From the NCBI RefSeq assembly GCF_005893125.1, contig NZ_VCJS01000112.1:1-40908 (forward strand): 40,908 nucleotides of DNA, in the 5' to 3' direction. The notes beneath the pieces are model-generated. The model made no database searches, was not told the DNA's origin, and saw only the letters and a list, made by a program, of their open reading frames with translations. The translations under genes were made by a program, and so were the position numbers. Source of the DNA: Nonomuraea basaltis. Lineage in GTDB: Bacteria > Actinomycetota > Actinomycetes > Streptosporangiales > Streptosporangiaceae. Of this stretch, positions 7,257 to 14,150 are shown one piece after another. How positions within the stretch are numbered: the stretch's first letter is position 1; every line of letters starts with the position of its first letter.

Positions 7257-7395
7257 GAACGGGAACGCTGCGAGTGCCGGGGGCACGGCTGTACTACGAG
7301 GTGCGTGGCGAAGGCCCCGTTACACCGAGCGGCCGGAGGAGTTCGGCCGGATGCTCGTGCGCGTGCTGCTCGGTCCGGACGCGAAGATCGGGTGA
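7253..7395 (+). pseudogene. Remnant of an alpha/beta hydrolase gene (internal deletion)
   Basis: An intact hydrolase start is visible: the ATG overlaps the tetR-like stop and the first 23 codons read MRTGTLRVPGARLYYEVRGE then GPV, the usual opening strand before the oxyanion-hole segment. From about 7321 the reading continues in another frame as YTERPEEFGRMLVRVLLG and PDAKIG, a typical hydrolase C-terminal helix, and ends at a TGA at 7393-7395. Roughly 230 residues, including the whole catalytic core, are missing and the two ends are joined out of frame. This is best explained by an internal deletion in a former tetR-hydrolase operon. Confidence 0.75.
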
Positions 7396-7400
7396 TGTCG

Positions 7401-7406
7401 TAGTGT
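7401..7406 (+). promoter_or_regulatory. -10-like box for a leaderless gene
   Basis: TAGTGT lies 7 nt before the ATG at 7414, which would place the transcription start at or next to the start codon. There is no Shine-Dalgarno in this gap. Confidence 0.5.
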
Positions 7407-7413
7407 TTCGGCT

Positions 7414-7662
7414 ATGGAATCCGTCGAGGAGAGAATCGCCCGGCTAGAGAAGCAGGTCGCGAAGCTTCAGCGGCATCTCGGCATCGATCCCGCACTCGTG
7501 GACGACGACGGGCCGTTCCTGCCGCCGGAGTTCTACCAGGCGCTGGAGAAGAAGAAGATGATCGCGGCCATCAAGATCTACCGGGACAGGACCGGTGCCT
7601 CCCTCCTGATGGCCAAGAACACCGTCGAGGCGATGGCGCGCAGGGCTGGGAACCCGCAGTAG
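7414..7662 (+). CDS. Small protein with coiled coil and ribosomal bL12 C-terminal-like segment
   Basis: This is an 82-residue protein. Residues 1-22 (MESVEERIARLEKQVAKLQRHL) are a heptad-like helix suited to coiled-coil dimerisation. After a short acidic linker, residues 48-76 (KKMIAAIKIYRDRTGASLL then MAKNTVEAMA) resemble the conserved helices of the bL12 C-terminal domain (pattern IKxxRxxTGxxLxxAKxxVE). Such stand-alone bL12-CTD-like proteins occur in actinomycetes without an assigned function. The gene appears leaderless. It sits 8 bp before the ECF42 sigma factor gene and could be cotranscribed with it. Confidence 0.8.
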   Translation: MESVEERIARLEKQVAKLQRHLGIDPALVDDDGPFLPPEFYQALEKKKMIAAIKIYRDRTGASLLMAKNTVEAMARRAGNPQ

Positions 7663-7670
7663 GTCGTTCC

Positions 7671-8894
7671 ATGCAGGGTGATGCCGTCGAGGTCGAGCGC
7701 GTGTTCCGGGAGGAGTACGGGCGGGCGGTCGCTGTGCTGGTGCGGGTCTTCGGGGACATCGACGTCGCCGAGGAGGCGGTGCAGGAGGCGTTCACGGTCG
7801 CGGTGCGGCGGTGGCCGGAGGACGGGGCGCCGCCGAGCCCGGCGGGGTGGATCATCACCACGGCGCGGAACCGGGCCATCGACCGGCTGCGCAGGGAGTC
7901 GGCGCGGCAGGACAAGCACGCCCAGGCCGCGCTGCTGCACGCCGGCGACGAGCCGCTGGAGGAGGGGCCGGTACGGGACGACCGGCTCCGGCTGATCTTC
8001 ACCTGTTGCCATCCCGCGCTCGCCGCCCATTCACAGGTCGCCCTGACGCTGAGGTTGGTCGGCGGGCTGACCACGGCCGAGATCGCCCGCGCGTTCCTGG
8101 TGCCCGAGGCGACCATGGCGCAGCGGCTGGTCAGGGCCAAGGGCAAGATCCGCGACGCGAAGATCCCGTACCGGGTGCCGGAGGAGGCCGATCTGCCCGG
8201 CCGGCTGCGGGCCGTGCTGGCCGTGGTCTATCTGATCTTCAATGAGGGGTACACGGCCAGCTCGGGCGACCGGCTCGTCCGCGAGGAGCTCTGCGCGGAG
8301 GCCATCAGGCTCGGGCGGCTGCTGGCCGCGCTGATGCCCGATGAGCCCGAGGTCATGGGGTTGCTCGCGCTCATGCTGCTCATCGAGTCGCGGCGGGCCG
8401 CCCGTACGGGGCCGGCGGGCGAGCTGGTGCCGCTGGCCGAGCAGGATCGGGGGTTGTGGGATCGCGGGCTGATCGAGGAGGGGCAGGCCATCGTGCGGCG
8501 GTGCCTGCGAGCCGGCCGGCCCGGCGTCTACCAGATCCAGGCCGCCATCAACGCGGTGCACGGCGACGCCCCGAGCGCCGCGGACACGGACTGGGGGCAG
8601 ATCGTGGAGCTGTACGATCTGCTGCTGACGTTCGATCCGAGCCCGGTGGTGGCGTTGCACCGGGCGGTGGTGGTGGCCGAGGTGGAAGGGCCGGAGAAGG
8701 CGTTGTCGCTGGTCGATGGGCTTGAGGTGGAGGGCTATCACCTGTTCCATGCGGTACGCGCCGATCTGCTGCGGCGGCTGGGGCGGCACGCGGAGGCGGC
8801 GGAGGCGTACGAGGCGGCGATCGCCCGGGCGGGCAACGAGGTGGAGCGCGACTTCCTGCGGCGCAGGCTTGAGGCCGCTGGTGGTTCGCCCTAA
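7671..8894 (+). CDS. ECF sigma factor with C-terminal DUF6596/TPR extension (ECF42 group)
   Basis: This 407-residue extracytoplasmic-function sigma factor has sigma-2 at about residues 10-80 (VFREEYGRAVAVLVRVFGDIDVAEEAVQEAF ... PAGWIITTARNRAIDRLRR) and sigma-4 at about 115-165 (GGLTTAEIARAFLVPEATMAQRLVRAK). A long C-terminal extension contains YLIFNEGY and helical repeats (FDPSPVVALHRAVVVAEVEGPEKALSLVDGLE). This is the ECF42 layout, in which the extension takes the place of an anti-sigma factor in activity control. ECF42 genes are normally next to a DGPF (YCII-like) gene; none is visible here. The ATG at 7671 has only a weak upstream AGG. Confidence 0.93.
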   Translation: MQGDAVEVERVFREEYGRAVAVLVRVFGDIDVAEEAVQEAFTVAVRRWPEDGAPPSPAGWIITTARNRAIDRLRRESARQDKHAQAALLHAGDEPLEEGPVRDDRLRLIFTCCHPALAAHSQVALTLRLVGGLTTAEIARAFLVPEATMAQRLVRAKGKIRDAKIPYRVPEEADLPGRLRAVLAVVYLIFNEGYTASSGDRLVREELCAEAIRLGRLLAALMPDEPEVMGLLALMLLIESRRAARTGPAGELVPLAEQDRGLWDRGLIEEGQAIVRRCLRAGRPGVYQIQAAINAVHGDAPSAADTDWGQIVELYDLLLTFDPSPVVALHRAVVVAEVEGPEKALSLVDGLEVEGYHLFHAVRADLLRRLGRHAEAAEAYEAAIARAGNEVERDFLRRRLEAAGGSP

Positions 8895-8960
8895 CGGATG
8901 CAGTGCACCGCCGGGGAGATCCACAAGCTGGTGGCTGGCCTTGTCGAAAGCCTCTTGCCA

Positions 8961-8966
8961 TAGCAT
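8961..8966 (+). promoter_or_regulatory. -10-like box for a leaderless gene
   Basis: TAGCAT lies 6 nt before the GTG at 8973, consistent with a transcript starting at the start codon. No Shine-Dalgarno is present. Confidence 0.45.
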
Positions 8967-8972
8967 TCAAGA

Positions 8973-9749
8973 GTGGCCGATCTTCAGCACACGCATGAGC
9001 TGGCCTTTGACGGCGACGTCGTCATCAAGCGGTACGTGGACACCAAGCCCGGCGCGGCCGAGCGCGAATGGCGGGCGCTGCGCCTGCTGGCCGAGCACGC
9101 CCCCGGGCTGGCGCCGGAGCCGATCGCGTTCGAGGCCGGCGTGGTGTCGATGACCAGGATCGACGGGGTGCCGCTGCGCGGGCTGTTCGCGCGGGACGTA
9201 CATGTGGCGGCGCTGGTCGCGGCCCTTGCCGAGCTGCACTCGGCGGTGCCGCACCCGGTCCTCGGGAGCATCCCGGTACGCCCGTGGCAGCGCGAGGCCG
9301 TCTGCGACTGGATACGCCTGCGGTGCGCGGCCTGGCAGCCCCGGGACCCGCTGTCGGACCGGGCCGTGAAGGAGGGCCTGCGGTGGCTGGAGAGCTGGAC
9401 GCCGGGCGAGGCCGGGGTGACGCCGGTGTTCGGGGCCGGCGACGGCAACCTGGCGAACTTCCTGTGGGACGGCACCCGCGTCCGCATCGTCGACTTCGAG
9501 GACTCCGGCCGCAGCGACCTGGCGTTCGAGGTGGCGGAGCTGGCAGAGCACGTGTCGATGTGGGTGGACGGCGAGGTGGAGATCGCGCATCGGTTCGAGC
9601 TGAGCCCGCAGGAGAAGCGGCGGATGCGCGAGTGCCGTAAGGTCCACGCGCTCGTCTGGCTGTTCCTGCTGTCGCACGAGAGCCCGCGCAATCCGCCGGG
9701 CACCTTCAGGCGACAGGTGGAGCGGGCGCTGGCAACATTGGGCGCATGA
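8973..9749 (+). CDS. APH-fold phosphotransferase (aminoglycoside phosphotransferase family)
   Basis: This 258-residue kinase of the APH/choline-kinase fold uses a GTG start. Visible elements are the ATP-binding lobe (DVVIKRYVD with the lysine, then a conserved EREWRAL helix), the hinge (VVSMTRIDGVPL), the catalytic loop GAGDGNLANFLW with Asp and Asn four residues apart between them, and the metal-binding VDFEDSGRSD. The usual histidine before the catalytic Asp is replaced by Ala, which is tolerated in related actinobacterial proteins. The substrate cannot be told from sequence, and antibiotic resistance should not be assumed. The next gene overlaps by ATGA, so the two are coupled. Confidence 0.88.
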   Translation: MADLQHTHELAFDGDVVIKRYVDTKPGAAEREWRALRLLAEHAPGLAPEPIAFEAGVVSMTRIDGVPLRGLFARDVHVAALVAALAELHSAVPHPVLGSIPVRPWQREAVCDWIRLRCAAWQPRDPLSDRAVKEGLRWLESWTPGEAGVTPVFGAGDGNLANFLWDGTRVRIVDFEDSGRSDLAFEVAELAEHVSMWVDGEVEIAHRFELSPQEKRRMRECRKVHALVWLFLLSHESPRNPPGTFRRQVERALATLGA

Positions 9750-10180
9750 GACTCGCCCGCGCCGAAGACAGGGCCGCCGTGGAGCGGCTGGTCCACGACG
9801 CCTACGAGCCGTGGATCGAGATCGTCGGCATGCGACCGGTGCCCATGGACGCCGACTACGCCGCGCTCATCGAGGCCGGCCGGGTGCACGTCACCGACGA
9901 CCTCCAGGGGCTCGTCGTGCTCGTGCCGGAGGACGGCGTCCTGCTGGTGGACAACGTCGCGGTGCACCCCGGGAGCCACGGCAAGGGCATCGGGCGCGGG
10001 CTGCTGGCGTACGCCGAGGAGGAGGCCCGCCGGCTGGGGCTGCCCGCGCTGCGCCTCTACACGAACGTCAAGATGGCCTCCAACATCGCTCTGTACGCCT
10101 CACTCGGCTACGTCGAGACCGGCCGGGTGGGGGTCCAGGGCAGGTCCGCCGTGACGATGCGCAAAGAGCTCAGCCCGTGA
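9746..10180 (+). CDS. GNAT family N-acetyltransferase
   Basis: This 144-residue protein has the GNAT fold. The acetyl-CoA-binding motif A is visible as LLVDNVAVHPGSHGKGIGRGLLAYAEEEARRLG (Q/RxxGxG/A-type HGKGIG), followed by motif B LRLYTNVKMASNIALYASLGYVE. The substrate is unknown. The start overlaps the stop of the APH-fold gene (ATGA). The 3' end overlaps the convergent aldolase gene by 11 bp. Confidence 0.92.
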   Translation: MRLARAEDRAAVERLVHDAYEPWIEIVGMRPVPMDADYAALIEAGRVHVTDDLQGLVVLVPEDGVLLVDNVAVHPGSHGKGIGRGLLAYAEEEARRLGLPALRLYTNVKMASNIALYASLGYVETGRVGVQGRSAVTMRKELSP

Positions 10181-10994
10181 GCACGCCGAGCAGGTGCGTG
10201 ACCTCCCGCGCCACCGCGTCGCGGCCGGCGTTCACGTACTTGCGGGAGTCGACGACGCGCTGGTCGTGGGCCAGGTAGTCGCGTACCGCGGCGGTGAACG
10301 CCTTGTTCAGGTGCGTCGCGATGTTGATCTTTTTCATGCCGTTCCGCACGGCCGCGCGCAGCACGTCGTCGGGCACCCCCGACGAGCCGTGCAGCACCAG
10401 CGGCACCGGCACGGCGGCCCGCAGCTCGGCGATGAGGTCCAGGTCCAGGACCGCGTCCTTGGTGGTCATCGCGTGCGAGGTGCCCACGGCCACGGCCAGC
10501 GCGTCCACGCCGGTCCTGGTCACGTAGTCGACCGCCTCGTGCGGCTTGGTCCGGGCGCCGGGCGCGTGCACGCCGTCCTTGCCGCCGACCTCGCCCAGCT
10601 CCGCCTCCACCCACACCCCGCGCTCGTGGCACCAGGCCGCCACCTCGGCGGTCGCCCGGAGGTTCTCCTCGTCGGGCAGCGCCGAGGCGTCGTACATGAC
10701 CGAGCCCAGCCCCAGCTCCACCGCCTCTTTCACGAGCGCGCGGTCGGTGGCGTGGTCGAGGTGGACCGCGACCGGCACCTCGGCCCGCCTGGCGACCGCG
10801 AGCGCGGCCAGCGCGACCGGCTCCAGCGCGCCGTGGTAGCGCACGCAGTTCTCGCTGATCTGCAGCACGACCGGCAGCCCGAGCGCCTCGGCGCCGGCCA
10901 CGATGGCGGTGGCGTACTCGAGCTGGATCAGGTTGAACGCGCCCACCCCCGCGGGCGACCGGCGGATGATGTCGCCGATGGCGGCGAGCGGCAT
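10170..10994 (-). CDS. Class II fructose/tagatose-bisphosphate aldolase family protein
   Basis: This zinc-dependent aldolase of 274 residues would cleave tagatose-1,6-bisphosphate (or fructose-1,6-bisphosphate) to dihydroxyacetone phosphate and glyceraldehyde-3-phosphate. The metal and active-site segments are VAVHLDHATD, VEAELGEVGG, AVGTSHAM and LVLHGSSGVPDD, followed by GMKKINIATHLN, which binds the DHAP phosphate. The start at 10994 has AAGGAG 8 bases upstream. It is the last gene of the four-gene amino-sugar operon, 10 bp after the PfkB kinase gene. That context favours a tagatose-bisphosphate (GatY/KbaY-like) role over glycolysis, but specificity cannot be read from sequence. Confidence 0.9.
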   Translation of the reverse strand: MPLAAIGDIIRRSPAGVGAFNLIQLEYATAIVAGAEALGLPVVLQISENCVRYHGALEPVALAALAVARRAEVPVAVHLDHATDRALVKEAVELGLGSVMYDASALPDEENLRATAEVAAWCHERGVWVEAELGEVGGKDGVHAPGARTKPHEAVDYVTRTGVDALAVAVGTSHAMTTKDAVLDLDLIAELRAAVPVPLVLHGSSGVPDDVLRAAVRNGMKKINIATHLNKAFTAAVRDYLAHDQRVVDSRKYVNAGRDAVAREVTHLLGVLTG

Positions 10995-11004
10995 GACGTG
11001 CTCC

Positions 11005-11949
11005 TTACGTGATGACGATCTGCGGATGGATGTCGGCGTACACGTCGCGGTCGAACTCGCCGGCCACCGGCGCGGCCACGGCCGCCGCGCCCAGCGCCGC
11101 GGCCCGCCGCAGCCGCTCCGGCCACGGCTCCGACTCCACCAGGCCCAGCGCCAGCCCCGCGACGAGCGAGTCGCCCGCCCCGGTGGGGTTGCCCTCGACG
11201 GTGTACGGCATCCGCGCCCGGAACGTCCCCTCTCCGGTGACGGCCAGCAGCCCCTCGGAGCCCATGGAGACCACGACCGACTCGGCGCCCTGATCGCGCA
11301 GCGCCCGCGCACCCTCGTCGGGGGTGCCGCCGGGCACGGCCCTGGCCAGCTCCTTCGCGTTGGGCTTGACGACGGAGGGCCTGCCCTTGGGCGCGTGGCG
11401 CAGCGGGTCGCCGTCGGCGTCCACGATGACGGGCACGCCGGCGAGGTCCGCGAGCGTGGCGTAGATGTCGGCGGGCACGCCGCGCGGCAGGCTGCCCGAG
11501 ATGACCACCACGTCGGCGACGGCCGCCAGCGACGTGTAGTGGCGTACGAAGGTCGCCAGCTCGGCGGGCGTGACCTCGGGTCCTGGCTCGTTGAACAGCG
11601 CCGTGCGCCGGCCTCCGGCCGTCTCGCGGGGGCCGGGGGTCTCCTGCGGTGCGGGACCGCCGGTCTCGCAGACCGCCAGGGTCGCGCGGGAGTCGGCGGC
11701 GATGCCGCACAGCGCGCTCGGCAGCCTCGCAGCCCGCAGATCCTCCTCGATCGCCCGCCCGGTCGGCCCGCCCGCCAGGCCGGTGACCAGCACCTCCTGC
11801 CCGAGCGCGGCCAGCACGCGGGCCACGTTGACGCCCTTGCCGCCCGCGCGCCGGTGCACGGCGCCGACCCGGTTGACCCCGTCCCAGTCGACGGAAGGCA
11901 CCTCGTAGGTCACGTCGAGCGCCAGGTTGAGCGTCACGGTGAGGATCAT
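11005..11949 (-). CDS. PfkB family hexose-phosphate kinase (tagatose-6-phosphate/1-phosphofructokinase type)
   Basis: This 314-residue sugar kinase starts MILTVTLNLALDVTYEV, the typical FruK/LacC opening. It has the substrate-binding motif RRAGGKGVNVARVLAALG and the C-terminal PfkB signature GNPTGAGDSLVAGLALG with the catalytic base Asp. In context it would phosphorylate tagatose-6-phosphate to the 1,6-bisphosphate used by the adjacent aldolase. The ATG overlaps the nagA-like stop (ATGA), so the two genes are coupled. A 1-phosphofructokinase cannot be excluded, but no fructose PTS gene is nearby. Confidence 0.9.
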   Translation of the reverse strand: MILTVTLNLALDVTYEVPSVDWDGVNRVGAVHRRAGGKGVNVARVLAALGQEVLVTGLAGGPTGRAIEEDLRAARLPSALCGIAADSRATLAVCETGGPAPQETPGPRETAGGRRTALFNEPGPEVTPAELATFVRHYTSLAAVADVVVISGSLPRGVPADIYATLADLAGVPVIVDADGDPLRHAPKGRPSVVKPNAKELARAVPGGTPDEGARALRDQGAESVVVSMGSEGLLAVTGEGTFRARMPYTVEGNPTGAGDSLVAGLALGLVESEPWPERLRRAAALGAAAVAAPVAGEFDRDVYADIHPQIVIT

Positions 11950-13082
11950 CGCGGCTCCGTGATCCAGCCGCCGTCCTTCATCACCCCGGCCACCTCCAGC
12001 TCGTCGGAGAGCACCACCAGGTCGGCCGCCTTGCCGACGGCGATCGAGCCGATCCGGTCGGCCAGCCCCAGCACCCGCGCGGGGGTCAGTGAGGCCACCT
12101 GGACCGCGTCGGGCAGCGACATGCCCACCTCCCGCACGGAGCGGCGGAACGCGACGTCCATGGTCAGCGTGGACCCGGCGATGGAGCCGCCCTCGACGAT
12201 CCGGGCCACGCCGCCGTCCACGCGCACCTGCATGGGGCCGAGCACGTAGTCGCCGTCGCCCAGCCCGGCGGCCGACATCGCGTCCGTGATCAGCACGGTC
12301 CGGCCCGGCCCGGCCACCTCGTACGCCAGCCGCAGCATGGCCGGGTGCACGTGCACGCCGTCGTTGATCAGCTCGACCGTCACCCGCTCGTCGTCGAGCA
12401 GCGCCGCCACCGGGCCGGGCGCGCGGTGCCCGAGCGGCGGCATCGCGTTGTAGAGGTGCGTGGCCACGCTCGCGCCCGCCTCGATACCGGCGATCGTCTG
12501 GTCGTAGTCGGCGTCGCTGTGCCCGATGGCCGCGATCACACCCTCGGCCACGGCCATGCGGATCGTGTCGAGCGCGCCGGGCAGCTCGGCCGCGATGGTG
12601 ACCATGCGCACGTGCCCGCGCCCGGCCTTCAGCAGCCCCGCGAACTCCTGCGGCGACGGCTCGCGCAGCATCGTGGGATCGTGCGCGCCGCAACGGCTCC
12701 TGGCGATGTACGGGCCCTCGAAGTGGATGCCCGCCAGCAGCCCCTCGTCGCACAGCTCGGCCAGCGCGGCCGCGGCGCGGGTCAGCCCGTCGAGCGAGTC
12801 GGTGACGAGGCTGGCCATGGTGGTCGTGGTGCCGTGCCGCCGGTGCAGCGCCACCGCGTCGCGGGCCTGATCCTGCTCGCCGGTGGGGAAGGAGCCGCCC
12901 GCGCCGCCGTGGTTGTGGATGTCGACGAAGCCGGGCACGACGTGCCGCCCGCCCACGCTCAGGCCTGGACCGGGGGCGGATCCGTGACCGACATGCGTGA
13001 TGCGGCCGTCTTCGATGGTCAGCCACCCCTCGTGCACTCCCTCGGGAGTCACGATCCTGGCGTCGGCGAGAGTGAGGCTCAT
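11946..13082 (-). CDS. nagA: N-acetylhexosamine-6-phosphate deacetylase (NagA/AgaA)
   Basis: This cytoplasmic amidohydrolase of 378 residues removes acetate from N-acetylglucosamine- or N-acetylgalactosamine-6-phosphate. It shows the metal and active-site residues of the family: DIHNHGG, HFEGPY (Glu), IGHSDADYDQ (His), THLYNAMPPL (His) and the catalytic Asp in LITDAMSAAG. AAGGAGG sits 5 bases before the ATG at 13082. The start overlaps the end of an intercistronic micro-ORF (ATGA). The neighbours (SIS isomerase, tagatose-type kinase and aldolase) suggest the galactosamine form, AgaA; the family symbol nagA is given because the two cannot be separated by sequence alone. Confidence 0.93.
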   Translation of the reverse strand: MSLTLADARIVTPEGVHEGWLTIEDGRITHVGHGSAPGPGLSVGGRHVVPGFVDIHNHGGAGGSFPTGEQDQARDAVALHRRHGTTTTMASLVTDSLDGLTRAAAALAELCDEGLLAGIHFEGPYIARSRCGAHDPTMLREPSPQEFAGLLKAGRGHVRMVTIAAELPGALDTIRMAVAEGVIAAIGHSDADYDQTIAGIEAGASVATHLYNAMPPLGHRAPGPVAALLDDERVTVELINDGVHVHPAMLRLAYEVAGPGRTVLITDAMSAAGLGDGDYVLGPMQVRVDGGVARIVEGGSIAGSTLTMDVAFRRSVREVGMSLPDAVQVASLTPARVLGLADRIGSIAVGKAADLVVLSDELEVAGVMKDGGWITEPR

Positions 13083-13153
13083 GTGGCCTCCTTCGTCGGC
13101 CGCATGAACTTTACCGGGCTGTGTCTGATTGGTCGCTCGCTACGCTCGCTCAT
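13079..13153 (-). CDS. Intercistronic micro-ORF between agaS-like and nagA (copy 1)
   Basis: A 24-codon open frame fills the gap between two operon genes. Its ATG overlaps the stop of the SIS gene (ATGA, 13150-13153), and its TGA overlaps the nagA ATG (ATGA, 13079-13082). The peptide follows the pattern MSERSERPIRH ... RPTKEAT. The Shine-Dalgarno of nagA (AAGGAGG) lies within its last codons. It aligns with the micro-ORF at 16712-16777: a 9-nt insertion after the first 11 nt, then about two thirds identity with MSER, IRH and RPT.E conserved. It may be a translated coupling peptide or a repeated non-coding intercistronic element. Confidence 0.4.
   Translation of the reverse strand: MSERSERPIRHSPVKFMRPTKEAT
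13131..13150. repeat. Short direct repeat CGCTCGCT
   Basis: CGCTCGCT occurs twice, separated by a single A, in the intercistronic element downstream of the SIS gene. The second unit accounts for the 9-nt length difference from the related element at 16712-16777, suggesting a local duplication. Confidence 0.6.
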
Positions 13154-14025
13154 GAGGAAAGAATCACAGATCGCGTGAGGTGCATGGGCTCGTCGGGGTT
13201 CAGCTCACGGGCGAAGGCCCGGGCGACGGCCACCCGCTGGGCGCGGATCAGCTCGGCCATCGGGTCGAGCCCGGTCTCGACGAACCTGCCGCCGGTCTCC
13301 TCGACCTGGGCGCGCAGGCCGTCGGGGGCGGTGCCGAGCATCCACGTCACCCGCCCTGGCGCGGCGATGCTGATCGGGCCGTGCCGGTATTCCATCGCCG
13401 GATACGCCTCCGTCCACGATCGCGACGCCTCGCGCATCTTCAGCGCCGCCTCCTGCGCCAGGCCGACCGACCAGCCGATGCCCAGGAAACTGAACTGCTC
13501 GGCCTCGACCAGCGTGCCGGGCAGCGGCGCGGCCACGGCCTCCTCGGCGTCGGCGATCGCCTGGGTGAGGTCCTCGCCGAGGCTGGCGCGCAGCAGGGCG
13601 AGCTGCGTGGTGGCGAACCTGGTCTGCACGACCGACCGCTCGTCGGCGTAGTCCAGAACGACGACCTCGTCCGCGGCCGTCATGATCGGCGTCTTCGGGT
13701 CGGCGGTGATCGCCGTGGTCTTCGTGGTGGCTCTGGCCAGCAGCTCCAGCACCTCGGTGGTGGTGCCCGAGCGGGTCAGCGCCAGCACGCGGTCGTAGCG
13801 GCGCCCGGCGGGGAACTCTGAGGCGGCGAAGGCGTCGGTCTCGCCGTGCCCGGCCCGCTCGCGCAGGGCGGCGTATGCCATCGCGATGAACCACGACGTG
13901 CCACAGCCGACGACGGCCACCCGCTCGCCCTCGCGAGGGAGCGCGCCGGCGGGAACGCTCTCGACGGCCCGCCGCCAGCACGACGGCTGGGACGCGATCT
14001 CGGCCTCGGTGTGGGTGGTCACCAC
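13150..14025 (-). CDS. agaS: SIS-domain amino-sugar-phosphate isomerase/deaminase (AgaS-like)
   Basis: This protein of 291 residues has two SIS domains. The first has VAVVGCGTSWFIAMAYAAL and LTRSGTTTEVLELL (phosphosugar-binding Ser/Thr loop); the second has FLGIGWSVGLAQEAALKMREA and the EAYPAMEYRHGPIS segment typical of GlmS/AgaS isomerase domains. In this operon it most plausibly deaminates and isomerises galactosamine-6-phosphate to tagatose-6-phosphate; glucosamine-6-phosphate deaminase activity is the alternative. Adjacent GTG codons at 14025 and 14022 both fit; the second has better spacing (6 nt) from GGGGGAGG. It is the first gene of the operon, with a promoter visible upstream, diverging from the deoR-type regulator. 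Confidence 0.87.
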   Translation of the reverse strand: MVTTHTEAEIASQPSCWRRAVESVPAGALPREGERVAVVGCGTSWFIAMAYAALRERAGHGETDAFAASEFPAGRRYDRVLALTRSGTTTEVLELLARATTKTTAITADPKTPIMTAADEVVVLDYADERSVVQTRFATTQLALLRASLGEDLTQAIADAEEAVAAPLPGTLVEAEQFSFLGIGWSVGLAQEAALKMREASRSWTEAYPAMEYRHGPISIAAPGRVTWMLGTAPDGLRAQVEETGGRFVETGLDPMAELIRAQRVAVARAFARELNPDEPMHLTRSVILSS

Positions 14026-14057
14026 ATGCCTCCCCCTGATTGATTGTTTCTGCTCTT

Positions 14058-14086
14058 TTTATACCAGGAGAGCGCATCAATGTGCA
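14058..14086 (-). promoter_or_regulatory. Promoter of the amino-sugar operon
   Basis: On the minus strand TGCACA (-35, 4/6 match) and TATAAA (-10, 5/6 match) are exactly 17 bp apart. Transcription would start near 14051, about 25 nt before the SIS gene. The A-rich stretch just downstream (AGAGCAGAAACAATCAATC) is a plausible binding region for the divergent DeoR-type repressor. Confidence 0.6.
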
Positions 14087-14150
14087 GTGGTGGCTCCGGG
14101 ATCGCCGGTGTGCCACGCTTGCTGCTGACCCCATCCGCTAGGAGGCATTC

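Noticed and set aside
7492..7518. DDDGPF in the bL12-like protein, suggesting the missing DGPF partner of the ECF42 sigma factor
   Set aside because: The four residues match by chance. The protein is 82 residues with a coiled coil and bL12-like helices, not the YCII/DGPF fold.
9451..9471. Aminoglycoside resistance from the APH-fold gene
   Set aside because: The APH fold covers kinases for many small molecules. Nothing in the sequence or context points to an antibiotic substrate.
14026..14150. DasR-type operator in front of the amino-sugar operon
   Set aside because: No sequence resembling the DasR palindrome (ACTGGTCTAGACCACT-like) is present; a DeoR-type regulator is adjacent instead.
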